Counted from the first letter of the stretch, positions 42,181 through 51,515 are shown. The stretch is DNA of 63,342 nt from Acidobacteriota bacterium (GCA_021838785.1 JAKCCV010000021.1:1-63342), one strand, 5' to 3'. A program made the numbers and translations. Notes: generated by a model not told the origin, from the sequence alone.

Positions 42181-44109
42181 TTGAGCGTGATTCGCATTCT
42201 GCCGGAAGCCGTTGCCAACAAAATCGCCGCTGGCGAAGTGGTGGAGCGGCCGGCTTCGGTGGCCAAGGAACTTCTCGAGAATTCGCTCGATGCCGGCGCG
42301 CGCCAGGTGGAAATTGACGTCGAGGGCGGTGGGAAGCGCCTGATTCGCGTGGTGGACGATGGCTGCGGCATGACGCGCGACGACGCCCTGCTGGCGTTTG
42401 AGCGCCATGCGACCAGCAAAATCCGCAGCGCCGATGACCTCATGGAGGTGCGAACCCTCGGCTTTCGCGGCGAAGCGTTGCCCTCCATCGCCGCCGTTTC
42501 CCGGCTCATCCTGGAAACCCGCCATCCCTCGGAGCCTTCCGGCGCTCGCGTGGAAATGGCCGGGGGAAGGTTGCGCGACGTGAAGGAAATGGCTCGCCCG
42601 GCGGGAACCACCGTCGAGGTGCGCGACCTTTTTTACAACACCCCGGCGCGTCGCAAATTTCTTAAGTCGGAATCCACCGAGCTCGGCCACATTGCCCAGC
42701 TCGTGACCCATTATGCCTTGGCGCATCCCGACAAGAAGTTTCGCCTGGCGTCGCTGACGCATGAAATCTTGAACGCCCCGCCCGCCTCCACCCCGCGCGA
42801 GCGCGTCTATCAGGTGATGGGCGGACAATTGCTCGAGCAGCTCATCGAATTGGGGCCGATGGAGCGCCGCCTGCCTCCGGTGGCCGAGCCGGACGCGAGC
42901 GAGGAGCCGGGGCCCGCCGGCGAGGCCCGCGCGGCTGGCCTTTCCGGCTTTATTTCTCGGCCCGAGGTGCAGCGGCTGAACCGCCTTCAGATTTATTTTT
43001 TCATCAATCGCCGCCTGGTCCGCGATCGCCTGCTTCTGCACGCCGTCAATGAGGCTTATCGCAACATTCTACCGGCGGGCATGTTTCCCGTGGCGCTGGT
43101 CTTTCTGGAGCTTCCACCGTCGGAGGTGGATGTCAACGTCCATCCGGCCAAGACGGAGGTGCGGTTTCGCCACGCTTCCTTCATCCACGACCTGGTGCGC
43201 GACGCCCTTCGGCAGGGTTTGTTGGCGGCTCGCCCCGTGCCGGCCTTTCCAATGCCCAAGCGAAATCTGCCGACGGCGCGGGAGTCGGAGGAAATTGAAG
43301 CCCGCGAGCAATTGGCCGAGGATGCGCCCGCCTCTTCCGGCGTGAATCCTCTTCCCACGTCCGGCTCCGCCGCCGGCGCGTCTGCGGATTTTCGTTTGAG
43401 CGCTCCGGCGCCCGAGCCTATGACGGCCTCTTTGCCGCTCGAAGCCGGGCTTGCGATCGTGGGAGGCGGCCACGAGTCGGCGGAAGCAGCGTTTCAGCCG
43501 ACGCTCGGCTCACGGGCCGCGGGAGAATTTCCCGCCAACCTTCAGCCGCTCGGCCAAATCGAGGAGAGCTTTATCGTGGCCGCCAATGCCGAAGGACTTT
43601 GGATCATTGACCAGCACGTGGCGCATGAGCGCATTCTTTTTGAGCACCACCTGCGCGAGCGCGAGCACGCTCCCCTCGAGGGCCAGCGGCTGCTGTTGCC
43701 GATGGTGGTGGAACTGCGCCCCGAGCAACTGGCGGCGTTTCAGGACATTGCTCAGGAATTGGCCGCCAACGGCTTTGAGGCTGAGCCGTTCGGCCAGCGC
43801 ACCGTGGCCATTAAGACCGCGCCCGCCGAGGTTCGCTCGGAACAGGTGGAGAAACTGCTTTTGGACATTCTCGACAGCGTCGGCGTGGAAGCGCGCGCGA
43901 TTTCGCTCGGCGAATTGCGCGGCAAGATTGCCGCTTCGGTGGCTTGCCATGCGGCCATCAAGGTCCACACGCCGCTTGACCGCGAAAAGATGGATTGGCT
44001 GCTCCTGGAACTGAGCCGCACGGACTGCCCCATGACGTGCCCGCACGGGCGTCCGGTGGTTCTAAAATACGGCTTGCGGGAGATTCAAAAAGCCTTCAAG
44101 CGGATTTAG
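42181..44109 (+). CDS. mutL: DNA mismatch repair protein MutL
   Basis: 642 residues. The N-terminal GHKL ATPase shows IAAGEVVERPASVAKELLEN, VVDDGCGM, ATSKI and GFRGEALPSI. The C-terminal domain has DQHVAHERILFE, matching the DQHA(x)2E(x)4E endonuclease motif, plus ACHAAIK and CPHGRP. This is therefore the nicking type of MutL used where MutH is absent. A TTG start at 42181 has GAGGAA upstream. No mutS is in the window. Confidence 0.95.
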   Translation: MSVIRILPEAVANKIAAGEVVERPASVAKELLENSLDAGARQVEIDVEGGGKRLIRVVDDGCGMTRDDALLAFERHATSKIRSADDLMEVRTLGFRGEALPSIAAVSRLILETRHPSEPSGARVEMAGGRLRDVKEMARPAGTTVEVRDLFYNTPARRKFLKSESTELGHIAQLVTHYALAHPDKKFRLASLTHEILNAPPASTPRERVYQVMGGQLLEQLIELGPMERRLPPVAEPDASEEPGPAGEARAAGLSGFISRPEVQRLNRLQIYFFINRRLVRDRLLLHAVNEAYRNILPAGMFPVALVFLELPPSEVDVNVHPAKTEVRFRHASFIHDLVRDALRQGLLAARPVPAFPMPKRNLPTARESEEIEAREQLAEDAPASSGVNPLPTSGSAAGASADFRLSAPAPEPMTASLPLEAGLAIVGGGHESAEAAFQPTLGSRAAGEFPANLQPLGQIEESFIVAANAEGLWIIDQHVAHERILFEHHLREREHAPLEGQRLLLPMVVELRPEQLAAFQDIAQELAANGFEAEPFGQRTVAIKTAPAEVRSEQVEKLLLDILDSVGVEARAISLGELRGKIAASVACHAAIKVHTPLDREKMDWLLLELSRTDCPMTCPHGRPVVLKYGLREIQKAFKRI

Positions 44110-44146
44110 GCCGCGGCTCCCATCGTCGAAAGCGAAAAGTTGAATC

Positions 44147-44839
44147 GTGCCTCGAACTCTGGTGATTGCCATTGACGGGCCCGCCGGCGCGGGCAAGAGC
44201 ACCGTGGCGCAAGGCGTGGCCCAGCGCCTCGGCTTGGCCTACGTGGATAGCGGGGCCAGTTATCGCGCCGCCGCGCTCGCGGTGCTGGAGCAGGGGCTTT
44301 CCCCCGACGATGAACTGGCGGTCAAGCGCGCGCTCGAACACGCGGAGATTCGCTTTTCGTCCGAGCCCGGCCAGCCCCGCGTTTGGCTGAACGGCCGCGA
44401 CGTGACGGCGCGCATCCGCTCGCCCGAAGTGACGTTGGCGGCTTCCCGCGTGGCGCGCTTGCCCGCCGTTCGCCAAAAAATGATTGCCTTGCAGCGATCC
44501 TTGGCCGCCGGGCGCGGCGTGGTGATGGAAGGTCGGGACATTGGCACGGTGGTGTTTCCCGATGCGCCGCTTAAAATCTTTCTCGACGCCGACCCGCGCG
44601 AGCGGGCGCGCCGTCGCCTGGAGCAGAATCGTCAACAGGGCGAAGGTTCCACCCTGGAGCAGACGGCGAGCGAGATCGAGTGGCGCGACCAACTGGACGC
44701 TCAACGCACCCTCTCTCCGCTGGTGGCCGCCGCCGACGCCTATCGGATGGACACGACAACTCTCAACGCCGAACAGGTTATCGAGCGCATTGTGGCGCTC
44801 GCCCAGGAAAAACACTTGCTCCCACAAGAGGCCCCATGA
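44147..44839 (+). CDS. cmk: Cytidylate kinase
   Basis: 230 residues with the P-loop IDGPAGAGKSTVAQGVAQ, LAYVDSGASYRAAAL, VVMEGRDIGTVVFPDAPLK and the lid ADPRERARRRLEQ. It phosphorylates CMP/dCMP. GTG 44147 is the start. The TGA overlaps the ATG of pyrB (ATGA), coupling two pyrimidine genes. Confidence 0.95.
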   Translation: MPRTLVIAIDGPAGAGKSTVAQGVAQRLGLAYVDSGASYRAAALAVLEQGLSPDDELAVKRALEHAEIRFSSEPGQPRVWLNGRDVTARIRSPEVTLAASRVARLPAVRQKMIALQRSLAAGRGVVMEGRDIGTVVFPDAPLKIFLDADPRERARRRLEQNRQQGEGSTLEQTASEIEWRDQLDAQRTLSPLVAAADAYRMDTTTLNAEQVIERIVALAQEKHLLPQEAP

Positions 44840-45786
44840 AACTTCATCATGTGCTGGAAGCGCAACAATTCGACCGAGCCACGCTGAGCCATCTCTTTGA
44901 CGTCACGCAAAAAATGGAACACGTGGTGGCCCAAGGTGGCGTCAACACGTACCACAATCGCATCATGGCGGCGCTGTTTTATGAGCCGTCCACGCGCACC
45001 CGCTTTTCGTTTGAAACGGCCATGCATCGGCTGGGCGGGCGGGTCATCTCCACCGAAAATGCCGGCGAGTTTTCCTCCGCCGCCAAGGGGGAGACGCTCG
45101 AGGATACCATCCGCATTCTGAACGGTTACGCCGACGTGATTGTCTTGCGCCATCACGAAATCGGCGCGGCGCGTCGGGCCGCGAGCGTTTCGCGCGTTCC
45201 CATCATCAACGCTGGCGACGGCCCCGGCCAGCATCCCACGCAGGCGCTCCTTGACCTCTACACCATTCGCAAAGAGATGGGGAAAATTGACGGCCTCAAG
45301 ATTGCCATGGTCGGCGACCTGGCGCAGGGCCGCACGGTGCGGTCGCTGGCCTACCTGTTAAGCCGCTATCAAGGGGTGAAAATGTTTTTTGTCGCGCCGC
45401 CGCTGCTCAAGATGCGGGAGGACATCTTGGAGCATTTGCGGGAGCATGGCGTGGAATTTGTGGAAGAGACGGCGCTCGAGCCGGTGCTGCCGCAGGTGGA
45501 TGTGGTTTATCAAACCCGCATTCAGCGGGAACGCTTTGGCGACCGCCTGGCCGATTACGAAATGTGCCGCGGCATTTACGTTCTGACCCATGAAGCGTTG
45601 CGTCGGCTGCCGGCCCACGCCATGATTATGCACCCGCTGCCGCGCCTGGACGAAATCGCCATGGAAGTGGACGATGACCCGCGCGCCGCCTATTTTCGCC
45701 AGGCCCAAAACGGTCTTTACGTCCGCATGGCTTTGCTCAGCTTGGTGCTCGGCGCGCCCTCCTCCGCGACGGCCGACGGCTCCTGA
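44836..45786 (+). CDS. pyrB: Aspartate carbamoyltransferase catalytic chain
   Basis: 316 residues with the carbamoyl-phosphate site FYEPSTRTRFSFETAMHRLG, GDGPGQHPTQALLDLYTI, and the Asp-site MHPLPRLDEI. It commits carbamoyl phosphate to pyrimidine synthesis. Start overlaps the cmk stop. No regulatory chain or pyrC follows; pyrR is 11 kb away. Confidence 0.95.
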   Translation: MKLHHVLEAQQFDRATLSHLFDVTQKMEHVVAQGGVNTYHNRIMAALFYEPSTRTRFSFETAMHRLGGRVISTENAGEFSSAAKGETLEDTIRILNGYADVIVLRHHEIGAARRAASVSRVPIINAGDGPGQHPTQALLDLYTIRKEMGKIDGLKIAMVGDLAQGRTVRSLAYLLSRYQGVKMFFVAPPLLKMREDILEHLREHGVEFVEETALEPVLPQVDVVYQTRIQRERFGDRLADYEMCRGIYVLTHEALRRLPAHAMIMHPLPRLDEIAMEVDDDPRAAYFRQAQNGLYVRMALLSLVLGAPSSATADGS

Positions 45787-45905
45787 AATCACGGCGTGTT
45801 ATCCGCCCCACCCGCTTTCGTTGAGCGATGGGTTGATCGTCGCCCTGCGCAACACCGGCCGCTCGACCGAACGGCATCATGCTTCCCGTCCTCCCTGTAA
45901 CTTCC

Positions 45906-45931
45906 GTACTAGTACCCCCGTACTCTAGAGT
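45906..45931. promoter_or_regulatory. Two palindromes upstream of the XRE regulator
   Basis: GTACTAGTAC (45906-45915) and ACTCTAGAGT (45922-45931), six bases apart, 60-80 bp before the regulator start. Both are perfect 10-bp palindromes, suitable as operators for a dimeric HTH protein. Confidence 0.45.
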
Positions 45932-45989
45932 CCCAAACCGCACTTCGTTAGCCTACTTGCGGAAGCGCGAAGCCGGCTTCCGCCGTGCT

Positions 45990-46379
45990 ATGGTTGAGCG
46001 AAAAAAAGCCGAGACTCCCATCGGTCAGCGACTCCGCCAATTGCGGGAGAGCAAAGGTCTGTCCCAAGGCGATATTGAGAGCAAAACCGGCCTGTTGCGG
46101 TGTTACATCTCTCGGGTTGAAAACAGCCACACCGTGCCGTCGCTCGAGACCCTGCAGCGCTTCGCGCACGGCCTGGATGTTTCCCTGTATGAAATCTTTT
46201 ATGAAGAGGACCCACCGCCGAGCCGCGGGGCGTCACGGACCAAGTCGAGCCGCGAGCAACCACCGGCCGCGCCCGAAGACAAAGCCTTCCTCGGCAAATT
46301 GCGCGAACTGGCGCCGCGTCTCTCTCCCCAGGACCAGGAGATGTTGCTCGCCTTGGCCAAGAAGTTGGCTGGAGAATAA
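45990..46379 (+). CDS. XRE-family helix-turn-helix regulator
   Basis: 129 residues. An N-terminal Cro/CI-type HTH (IGQRLRQLRESKGLSQGDIE, then YISRVENSHTVPSLETLQRF) ends in LDVSLYEIFYEE. A short linker and a C-terminal helical region (LRELAPRLSPQDQEMLLALA) follow. ATG 45990 is chosen as the start nearest the domain. It faces the subunit-3 gene convergently. Confidence 0.88.
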   Translation: MVERKKAETPIGQRLRQLRESKGLSQGDIESKTGLLRCYISRVENSHTVPSLETLQRFAHGLDVSLYEIFYEEDPPPSRGASRTKSSREQPPAAPEDKAFLGKLRELAPRLSPQDQEMLLALAKKLAGE

Positions 46380-46390
46380 AAGAGTGTTGC

Positions 46391-47137
46391 TCACGCCGCC
46401 GAGCCCGGAGAACTTTGGCAGCCCGGATAACTCGCAAAGATGACTTGCCCCGTCCAGCCCAGTTCCCGAATGCCCGCCTCGCTCGAATAGTAAGCTCCAA
46501 TGACCCAATGCTTCAGGTCAACGAAGTGGTCGTAGAGCGTGACCGGCTTCTCCTCCGGAATCAGCGGATGGCGAAGGGCCGGATGGTGCTTCTCCGGAGC
46601 GGGTGCGTGCGAAGCGTCATTCAAAATGGACAATTGCTCGGCTTCGGTAAGCTCCTTGAACGGCGCGCCGTAGCGCTGGCGGGCTTCGGCGTCAAAGGCG
46701 CCCAAGGCGTCGAGCAGCCGCTGGCGCGCCGGAGCGGGAACGGAAACGGTCCCCCGCGGCACGCTGTTGCCCGTGGCAAAATCTTGCCCCGCGTTGGCCG
46801 GCAGCACGCTCAACAGCAGATCAATAAACCGATGGATTTCGGCTTTCTTGGAACCGGGCGCAATCAATTCGCCCAAAACGATCAAGGTGGCGTCTTGGTG
46901 CTCGTCGAGAAAACTCGGATGCCACGCTTCGGAAGCTGCGCCGGTAGGCGCTGCGGCGGGCATGGCCATGCCCAAAGCCGCAGGACTTGCGGCCGCGTGG
47001 GCGGCGCCGGGCAAAGCCAAGCCGGCTCCCGCGCCCGCCAACAAAGCGCCCATCATTCCGCGTCGTGTCATGCGACGGCCGCCTCGCCCGGCGGACTCAG
47101 GTGAATTTTCCTTTCCCTTGCGCGCGTTCCCACTCAT
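46391..47137 (-). CDS. Tat-exported gluconate 2-dehydrogenase subunit 3 family protein (copy 2)
   Basis: 248 residues. A twin-arginine signal lies unusually far in (GGRRMTRRGMMGALLAGAGAG, about 26-46), preceded by a basic N-region. The conserved body reads SFLDEHQDATLIVLGELIAPG, IHRFIDLLLSV, and DLKHWVIGAYYSSEAGIREL. GGGAGGAA precedes ATG 47137. No GMC gene is adjacent; copy 3 at 51.7 kb or copy 1 at 30 kb may be its partner (inference). Confidence 0.82.
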   Translation of the reverse strand: MSGNARKGKENSPESAGRGGRRMTRRGMMGALLAGAGAGLALPGAAHAAASPAALGMAMPAAAPTGAASEAWHPSFLDEHQDATLIVLGELIAPGSKKAEIHRFIDLLLSVLPANAGQDFATGNSVPRGTVSVPAPARQRLLDALGAFDAEARQRYGAPFKELTEAEQLSILNDASHAPAPEKHHPALRHPLIPEEKPVTLYDHFVDLKHWVIGAYYSSEAGIRELGWTGQVIFASYPGCQSSPGSAA

Positions 47138-47260
47138 GGCAAATTCCTCCCTCAAGACTTTAACAAAACCTTGTCCGGGTTTCCAGCCTAACCGGCCTCG
47201 AGCGTTTGAAATTTCGTAGCCTCGATGACCGCTGAAACGAAGTTAAGCAGAAGCGTTGCG

Positions 47261-48211
47261 CTACGACAGGTGAACTTTGCGGCCTGCCGAGCGCAGTTCC
47301 AGCTCGGCGAGCGCCTGCTCCAGGCGATTTTCTAAAATGACCTCGGGACGATAATTCTCAATCTTCAGGCGGCTCACGGCCTCTTCCGGCAGGGCGCGGC
47401 GCGGCGCCAAACCGACGATTTCGCTGCCCGTCACTTCCGCGCCCAAGGCCTGGGCGGCCCGCTCGACCGCCTGGAAAGCCGTTTCGATGGACGTGGTTTC
47501 ATAATCGGTCAAGTTCAAGGCGACTTGCGCCCGAGCGCGGCTCGGGAGCCTCAAGCCAATGGCTTTCACGGACGGCAAGCCGCCGCTCGAAGCGCGAACC
47601 TTGCGCGCCACGGCACGGGCGAGGCGAGCGTCGTCGGTACTTAAAAAGACGTTAAAGGCAATGAGCGGCTTTCTTGCGCCCACGGCGGTGGCGCCGGCCG
47701 TCGGATGCAGGCGCGGCTCGCCAAAATCCGGCCAGAGGGTCGGGTCGCGGCCGATCCGTTCCCGAAGCCGTTCAAATTGCCCGCGACGAATGTTCTCGAG
47801 CTGCTGACGTTCGGGCCGTCGCGCCGCCGCCTCATAAAGATACGTCGGGATTTGGAAGCGGCGCCAAATCTCTTCGGCTACCCGGACGGCCAAGGGCGCG
47901 CAATCCTCCAGCGTGACGCCGTGCAACGGAACGAACGGCACCACGTCCGTCGCCCCGATGCGAGGATGGACGCCTTGGTGGCGGGTGAGGTCAATCAACT
48001 CGGCGGCGCGACCCACCCCGCCGAGCACAGCCTCCGCCAGGCTCTCCGGCGCGCCCACCAGTGTGATGACCGAACGATGGTGGTCCCAGTCCATCTGCCG
48101 GTCGAGCAACACCACCTGCGGCGACCCCAGCATCGCCTGGACGATGGCGTCCACCTTGGCCGGGTCGCGCCCTTCGCTGAAGTTCGGCACGCACTCCACC
48201 AGCACATCCAT
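47261..48211 (-). CDS. ftcD: Glutamate formimidoyltransferase
   Basis: 316 residues, the length of the single-domain bacterial enzyme. It starts VECVPNFSEGRDPAKVDAIV, with DWDHHRSVITLVG, HQGVHPRIGATDVVPFVPL, LIAFNVFLSTDD and VALNLTDYETTSI. It transfers the formimino group from formimidoylglutamate to tetrahydrofolate in histidine breakdown. No other hut gene is in the window, so it may serve folate/purine balance next to purE-purD. Confidence 0.93.
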   Translation of the reverse strand: MDVLVECVPNFSEGRDPAKVDAIVQAMLGSPQVVLLDRQMDWDHHRSVITLVGAPESLAEAVLGGVGRAAELIDLTRHQGVHPRIGATDVVPFVPLHGVTLEDCAPLAVRVAEEIWRRFQIPTYLYEAAARRPERQQLENIRRGQFERLRERIGRDPTLWPDFGEPRLHPTAGATAVGARKPLIAFNVFLSTDDARLARAVARKVRASSGGLPSVKAIGLRLPSRARAQVALNLTDYETTSIETAFQAVERAAQALGAEVTGSEIVGLAPRRALPEEAVSRLKIENYRPEVILENRLEQALAELELRSAGRKVHLS

Positions 48212-48325
48212 AAGGGCAATCTATCATGGCTTGGAGCGCCGGCTGAAAAGCCGCGGGCGACGGTCCCACCCGGACCTCGCTATTCCCCGCCCCGTCAAGG
48301 CGTTCCAGGTCCCGCTTTGGCAGGG

Positions 48326-48841
48326 CTATGGCTTCAGTTGCTGTTGCAGACGCGCGTTTTTCTCGGCCACTCCCTCGGCCAATTGCCGCTTATAGGCCGC
48401 GAGCTTCTCCGCCAACTCGCCGTCCGAAGTGGCAAGAATCTGAACCGCCAGCACGGCCGCGTTCACCGCGCCCGGCTTGCCGATGGAGGTGCAAGCGACG
48501 GGCACGCCGCTCGGCATCTGCACGATGGAGAGCAGAGAGTCGAGCCCGGCCAGGCTCGTGGTGGGCATCGGAACGCCAATGACGGGGAGGGAAGTTTCCG
48601 CCGCCACCACGCCGCCCAAATGCGCGGCTCCGCCGGCCGCGATAATCAAAACCCGAAGGCCCCGCTCCGCCGCCGCGCGCGCGTAGTCGGCGGTTTGGGC
48701 GGGCGAGCGATGCGCGCTCAACACCCGCGCCTCAAACGCCACGCCAAAGTTTTTCAGCGTTGCGGCTGCCTCGCTCATCACCGGCCAATCCGTATCACTG
48801 CCCATCAAAATGCCCACACGGGGCTGGTTAGCTTGAGGCAT
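48326..48841 (-). CDS. purE: 5-(carboxyamino)imidazole ribonucleotide mutase
   Basis: 171 residues with RVGILMGSDTDWPVMSEAAA, VLSAHRSPAQTADYARAA, AGGAAHLGGVVAAET and GKPGAVNAAVLAVQIL, the class I PurE core. ATG 48841 has GGAGAAC upstream. It lies 64 bp after purD on the same strand, so purD-purE are co-transcribed; purK is not present here. Confidence 0.95.
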   Translation of the reverse strand: MPQANQPRVGILMGSDTDWPVMSEAAATLKNFGVAFEARVLSAHRSPAQTADYARAAAERGLRVLIIAAGGAAHLGGVVAAETSLPVIGVPMPTTSLAGLDSLLSIVQMPSGVPVACTSIGKPGAVNAAVLAVQILATSDGELAEKLAAYKRQLAEGVAEKNARLQQQLKP

Positions 48842-48905
48842 TCGACCGTTCTCCTTGAGTGGTTTTTTGATGCGAGATGTGAAACTGGTTGCGCTTCCGG
48901 CTCTT

Positions 48906-50240
48906 TTAAGAGGACCGTCCTTGGCCCTGCAAGGGATGCGACGGCAATCCTTCGGGCATCGGCGTTGAGTGGCGCAAGCCTTTGGCGCCGATATCGCGCC
49001 GGTAGTGCATCCCCTCAAAATGAATCATCTCGACGGCGGCGTAAGCGCGCGCCACCGCCGACGGCAAATCGGGGGCGATGGCGGTAACGCCCAGCACGCG
49101 GCCACCGGCGGTGAGCAATTGGCCCTCGCGGAAAACCGTGCCGGCATGAAAAATCTTGACGCCGCCCTGCGATTCCGCCGCCTCATATCCTTCAATGACC
49201 TTCCCCGTTTCCGGCGGGCCGGGATAACCCTTGGACGCCAACACCACCGTCACCGCCGGGTTCGGACTCCAGCGCCCTTGAACCGACGTTAAATTGCCTT
49301 CGAGCGACGCTTTGAGCAGTTCCACCAAATCGGAGCGCAGGCGCATCAACATCGGCTGGGCTTCCGGATCGCCGAGCCGAACATTGTATTCCAAAACTTT
49401 GGGGCCCTCGGCGGTCAGCATCAGGCCGCAATAGAGAAAGCCTTGATACGGCGCGCCCTCGGCCTCCATGCCGCGCAACGTCGGCAGCACAATCTGACGG
49501 ATGATGTCCTGCCGAAGCGCGGGCGCCATGAGCGCATCGTCGCTATACGCTCCCATCCCTCCGGTATTGGGGCCGAGATCGCCCTCCAGCAAGGCTTTGT
49601 GGTCCTGCGCGGGGGGCAGCGGCAAAACCCCGCCACGAGCGTCTGCCAGCACGATGAACGACATCTCTTCGCCGACCAGGCACTCCTCAATGACCACGCG
49701 CGCGCCCGCTTCGCCGAGCGCCCGCCGACGCATAAAAGCTTCCAGCGTGAGCTCCGCTTCCTCGCGCGTCCGAGCCACCACCACGCCTTTGCCCGCCGCC
49801 AAGCCCTCGGCCTTAATAACCACCGGCAGAGGAAACTCGCGCGCCGCGCGCGCGGCTTCCTCAAAGCTTTCCGCAACCGCGAAGCGGGCGGTCGGAATGC
49901 CGTAGCGCTGCATAAACTGTTTGGCGAAGATTTTGCTCGATTCCAACCGTGCCGCCTGGCGCGTGGGGCCGAGGATGGCTCGCCCGGCCTTGTGAAATTC
50001 ATCCACCACGCCCGCCGCCAGCGGCGCCTCCGGACCCACCACGGTCAGCTCGGCGTTCAGCTCGTTGGCCAACCTCAGCATGTCCGCCGGGCGAGTAAGC
50101 TCCACGGGAAAGCACTCGGCTTCCGTGGCAATGCCGGCGTTGCCGGGCGCGCAAAAGATGTCGTCCGTCAGTTGGCTCTCCCGCAACTTGTACACCAAAG
50201 CGTGTTCGCGTCCGCCCGACCCTAAAACCAAAATATTCAT
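48906..50240 (-). CDS. purD: Phosphoribosylamine-glycine ligase
   Basis: 444 residues: NILVLGSGGREHALVYKL at the start, an ATP-grasp core (VVIKAEGLAAGKGVVVART, EECLVGEEMSFIVLAD), PNTGGMGAYSDDAL, and VLEYNVRLGDPEAQPMLM. It makes glycinamide ribonucleotide in purine synthesis. First gene of purDE. Confidence 0.96.
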   Translation of the reverse strand: MNILVLGSGGREHALVYKLRESQLTDDIFCAPGNAGIATEAECFPVELTRPADMLRLANELNAELTVVGPEAPLAAGVVDEFHKAGRAILGPTRQAARLESSKIFAKQFMQRYGIPTARFAVAESFEEAARAAREFPLPVVIKAEGLAAGKGVVVARTREEAELTLEAFMRRRALGEAGARVVIEECLVGEEMSFIVLADARGGVLPLPPAQDHKALLEGDLGPNTGGMGAYSDDALMAPALRQDIIRQIVLPTLRGMEAEGAPYQGFLYCGLMLTAEGPKVLEYNVRLGDPEAQPMLMRLRSDLVELLKASLEGNLTSVQGRWSPNPAVTVVLASKGYPGPPETGKVIEGYEAAESQGGVKIFHAGTVFREGQLLTAGGRVLGVTAIAPDLPSAVARAYAAVEMIHFEGMHYRRDIGAKGLRHSTPMPEGLPSHPLQGQGRSS

Positions 50241-50429
50241 AGGAGCCGTTACACTACCGGGAGAGGGGAGGCCTTGTCAAATGGCAGCATCGGAGGGTCG
50301 CGCCCGAGACGGGCGGTGACGGGCCTCCACGCGTGTCCCACCCCCTGGCGCTGTCGCCTCACCGTGAAGGGAAAAGAAGCACATCCACCCCCTGCACGCA
50401 ATGAGACACGCAAGAGCCTCACAAGGGCT

Positions 50430-50717
50430 TCACGAAGATGCGCCGCGGATGATCCGCAAACATTCATCCTTGGTCTTGCTACAATCCACAAGACCTATGA
50501 GATCAGGCTTCCCAAGCTTCAATTGCTTGGCCATCTTGGAAATGAGGGTGTCCGTTATGTCGTGCCGTGGCCCGTGGGAAATGCAGGTGCGCGACAAGAT
50601 TGTTCCGTCCGCGTCATACAGAGTGAACCAGACATGGTCTCTCCCTTTGTCCTCGCACTTGCAACCCAATTTCCTCGTCAGTTGCCTGCGCGTTTCCTCT
50701 GAGTCGAGTCTGGCCAT
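50430..50717 (-). CDS. Uncharacterised small protein, third gene of a three-gene cassette
   Basis: 95 residues: RRQLTRKLGCKCEDKGRDHV, WFTLYDADGTILSRTCISHG and a helical end KMAKQLKLGKPDLIG. The arrangement of a short helix, a strand hairpin and a conserved His in SHG recalls HicA-like toxins, but the match is weak and I do not assign one. It starts four bases after the preceding gene's stop, so it is in the same operon. Confidence 0.6.
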   Translation of the reverse strand: MARLDSEETRRQLTRKLGCKCEDKGRDHVWFTLYDADGTILSRTCISHGPRHDITDTLISKMAKQLKLGKPDLIGLVDCSKTKDECLRIIRGASS

Positions 50718-50721
50718 GCAG

Positions 50722-51105
50722 TTAACGGAGGCTTAAGAGGCTCTCAAATTTTTCAAAGTCCTTCTTGAGGGAGGGGGACAGGCGGCTGGCGTTATCTCTT
50801 AGGAACTCGTACTGGCCGATGAACGCTGCAAAGAATCGGTTTAAGGCGGTCGAGAGGTCATCAGCGTAACCGAACACATCGGTCTGGGGCTGGCTGATCA
50901 CAAAGCCGACTTCGTCCGTCTCGACTTCGATCACCATGGGCGAACGGAGCCGATAACGGCGGTCGGGAATGTCCGGTAGGCGGAGAACGCACCTACCCGC
51001 CGAAGCATCAATAGTCGTGGCCGACGAAAACACAGGATCCGCCACGGAGGCGGTCCAGCTATAAGAATGACACCGTGCCTCACCACCGATTTGCAAAAGG
51101 GTCAT
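50722..51105 (-). CDS. Uncharacterised protein, second gene of the cassette
   Basis: 127 residues. The middle contains a strand-rich part (CVLRLPDIPDRRYRLRSPMV, IEVETDEVGFVISQPQTDVF), then a helical part GYADDLSTALNRFFAAFIGQ and a charged end. The segment order faintly resembles HicB-like antitoxin partners, but I do not recognise the family. GAGG lies nine bases before the ATG. Confidence 0.6.
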   Translation of the reverse strand: MTLLQIGGEARCHSYSWTASVADPVFSSATTIDASAGRCVLRLPDIPDRRYRLRSPMVIEVETDEVGFVISQPQTDVFGYADDLSTALNRFFAAFIGQYEFLRDNASRLSPSLKKDFEKFESLLSLR

Positions 51106-51117
51106 GAGTAGGCATCC

Positions 51118-51372
51118 TCACTTCTTCTTTAGGCTCTCCGGGGCATCAACGAAAACGAAGTTTCCTGTGGTCGCCTGATAGATCGGGTTGCCGTTGTTGT
51201 CAAATTCCGAGGTTCTGAGCACCTTGGCCACAACCGGCTTGACGCGGACTACCGAACCGTCGTCAAGTTCATATCTGCTCCACGGCTCTTCGCACTTCAC
51301 AACCGTGACCTCAACCGCGTCAACTTCCTTGGCCGTTCCATCCGGTAAAAGAAGCTTTACCTTAGTAGCCAT
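51118..51372 (-). CDS. Uncharacterised small beta-rich protein, first gene of the cassette
   Basis: 84 residues: VKLLLPDGTAKEVDAVEVTV, then WSRYELDDGSVVRVKPVVAK and VFVDAPESLKKK. It reads as a small beta-barrel. ATG 51372 has no near Shine-Dalgarno; TTG 51384 has AGGAG eight bases upstream and may be the true start. A strong promoter lies about 110 bp upstream. Confidence 0.6.
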   Translation of the reverse strand: MATKVKLLLPDGTAKEVDAVEVTVVKCEEPWSRYELDDGSVVRVKPVVAKVLRTSEFDNNGNPIYQATTGNFVFVDAPESLKKK

Positions 51373-51486
51373 AGGTTTAGACAAGCGCCCGACTCCTGAC
51401 GCCAAGACCTAGCCCCTGAGTCGGATGCGGGATGCTTTGGGGTGTTTCCTCTAGCCGGTAGCCAAATAGTCCCATTTGTTAGATTT

Positions 51487-51515
51487 ACTTTACACCAATA
51501 CGTAAACGTTGTCAA
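51487..51515 (-). promoter_or_regulatory. Strong promoter of the three-gene cassette, with internal inverted repeat
   Basis: Reverse strand: perfect -35 TTGACA (51515-51510), 17-bp spacer, -10 TAAAGT (51492-51487). The spacer and -10 contain TTTAC-gtattggt-GTAAA, an inverted repeat well placed for a repressor. The leader to the first gene is about 108 nt. Nothing else is evident in the rest of 51406-51706. Confidence 0.65.
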
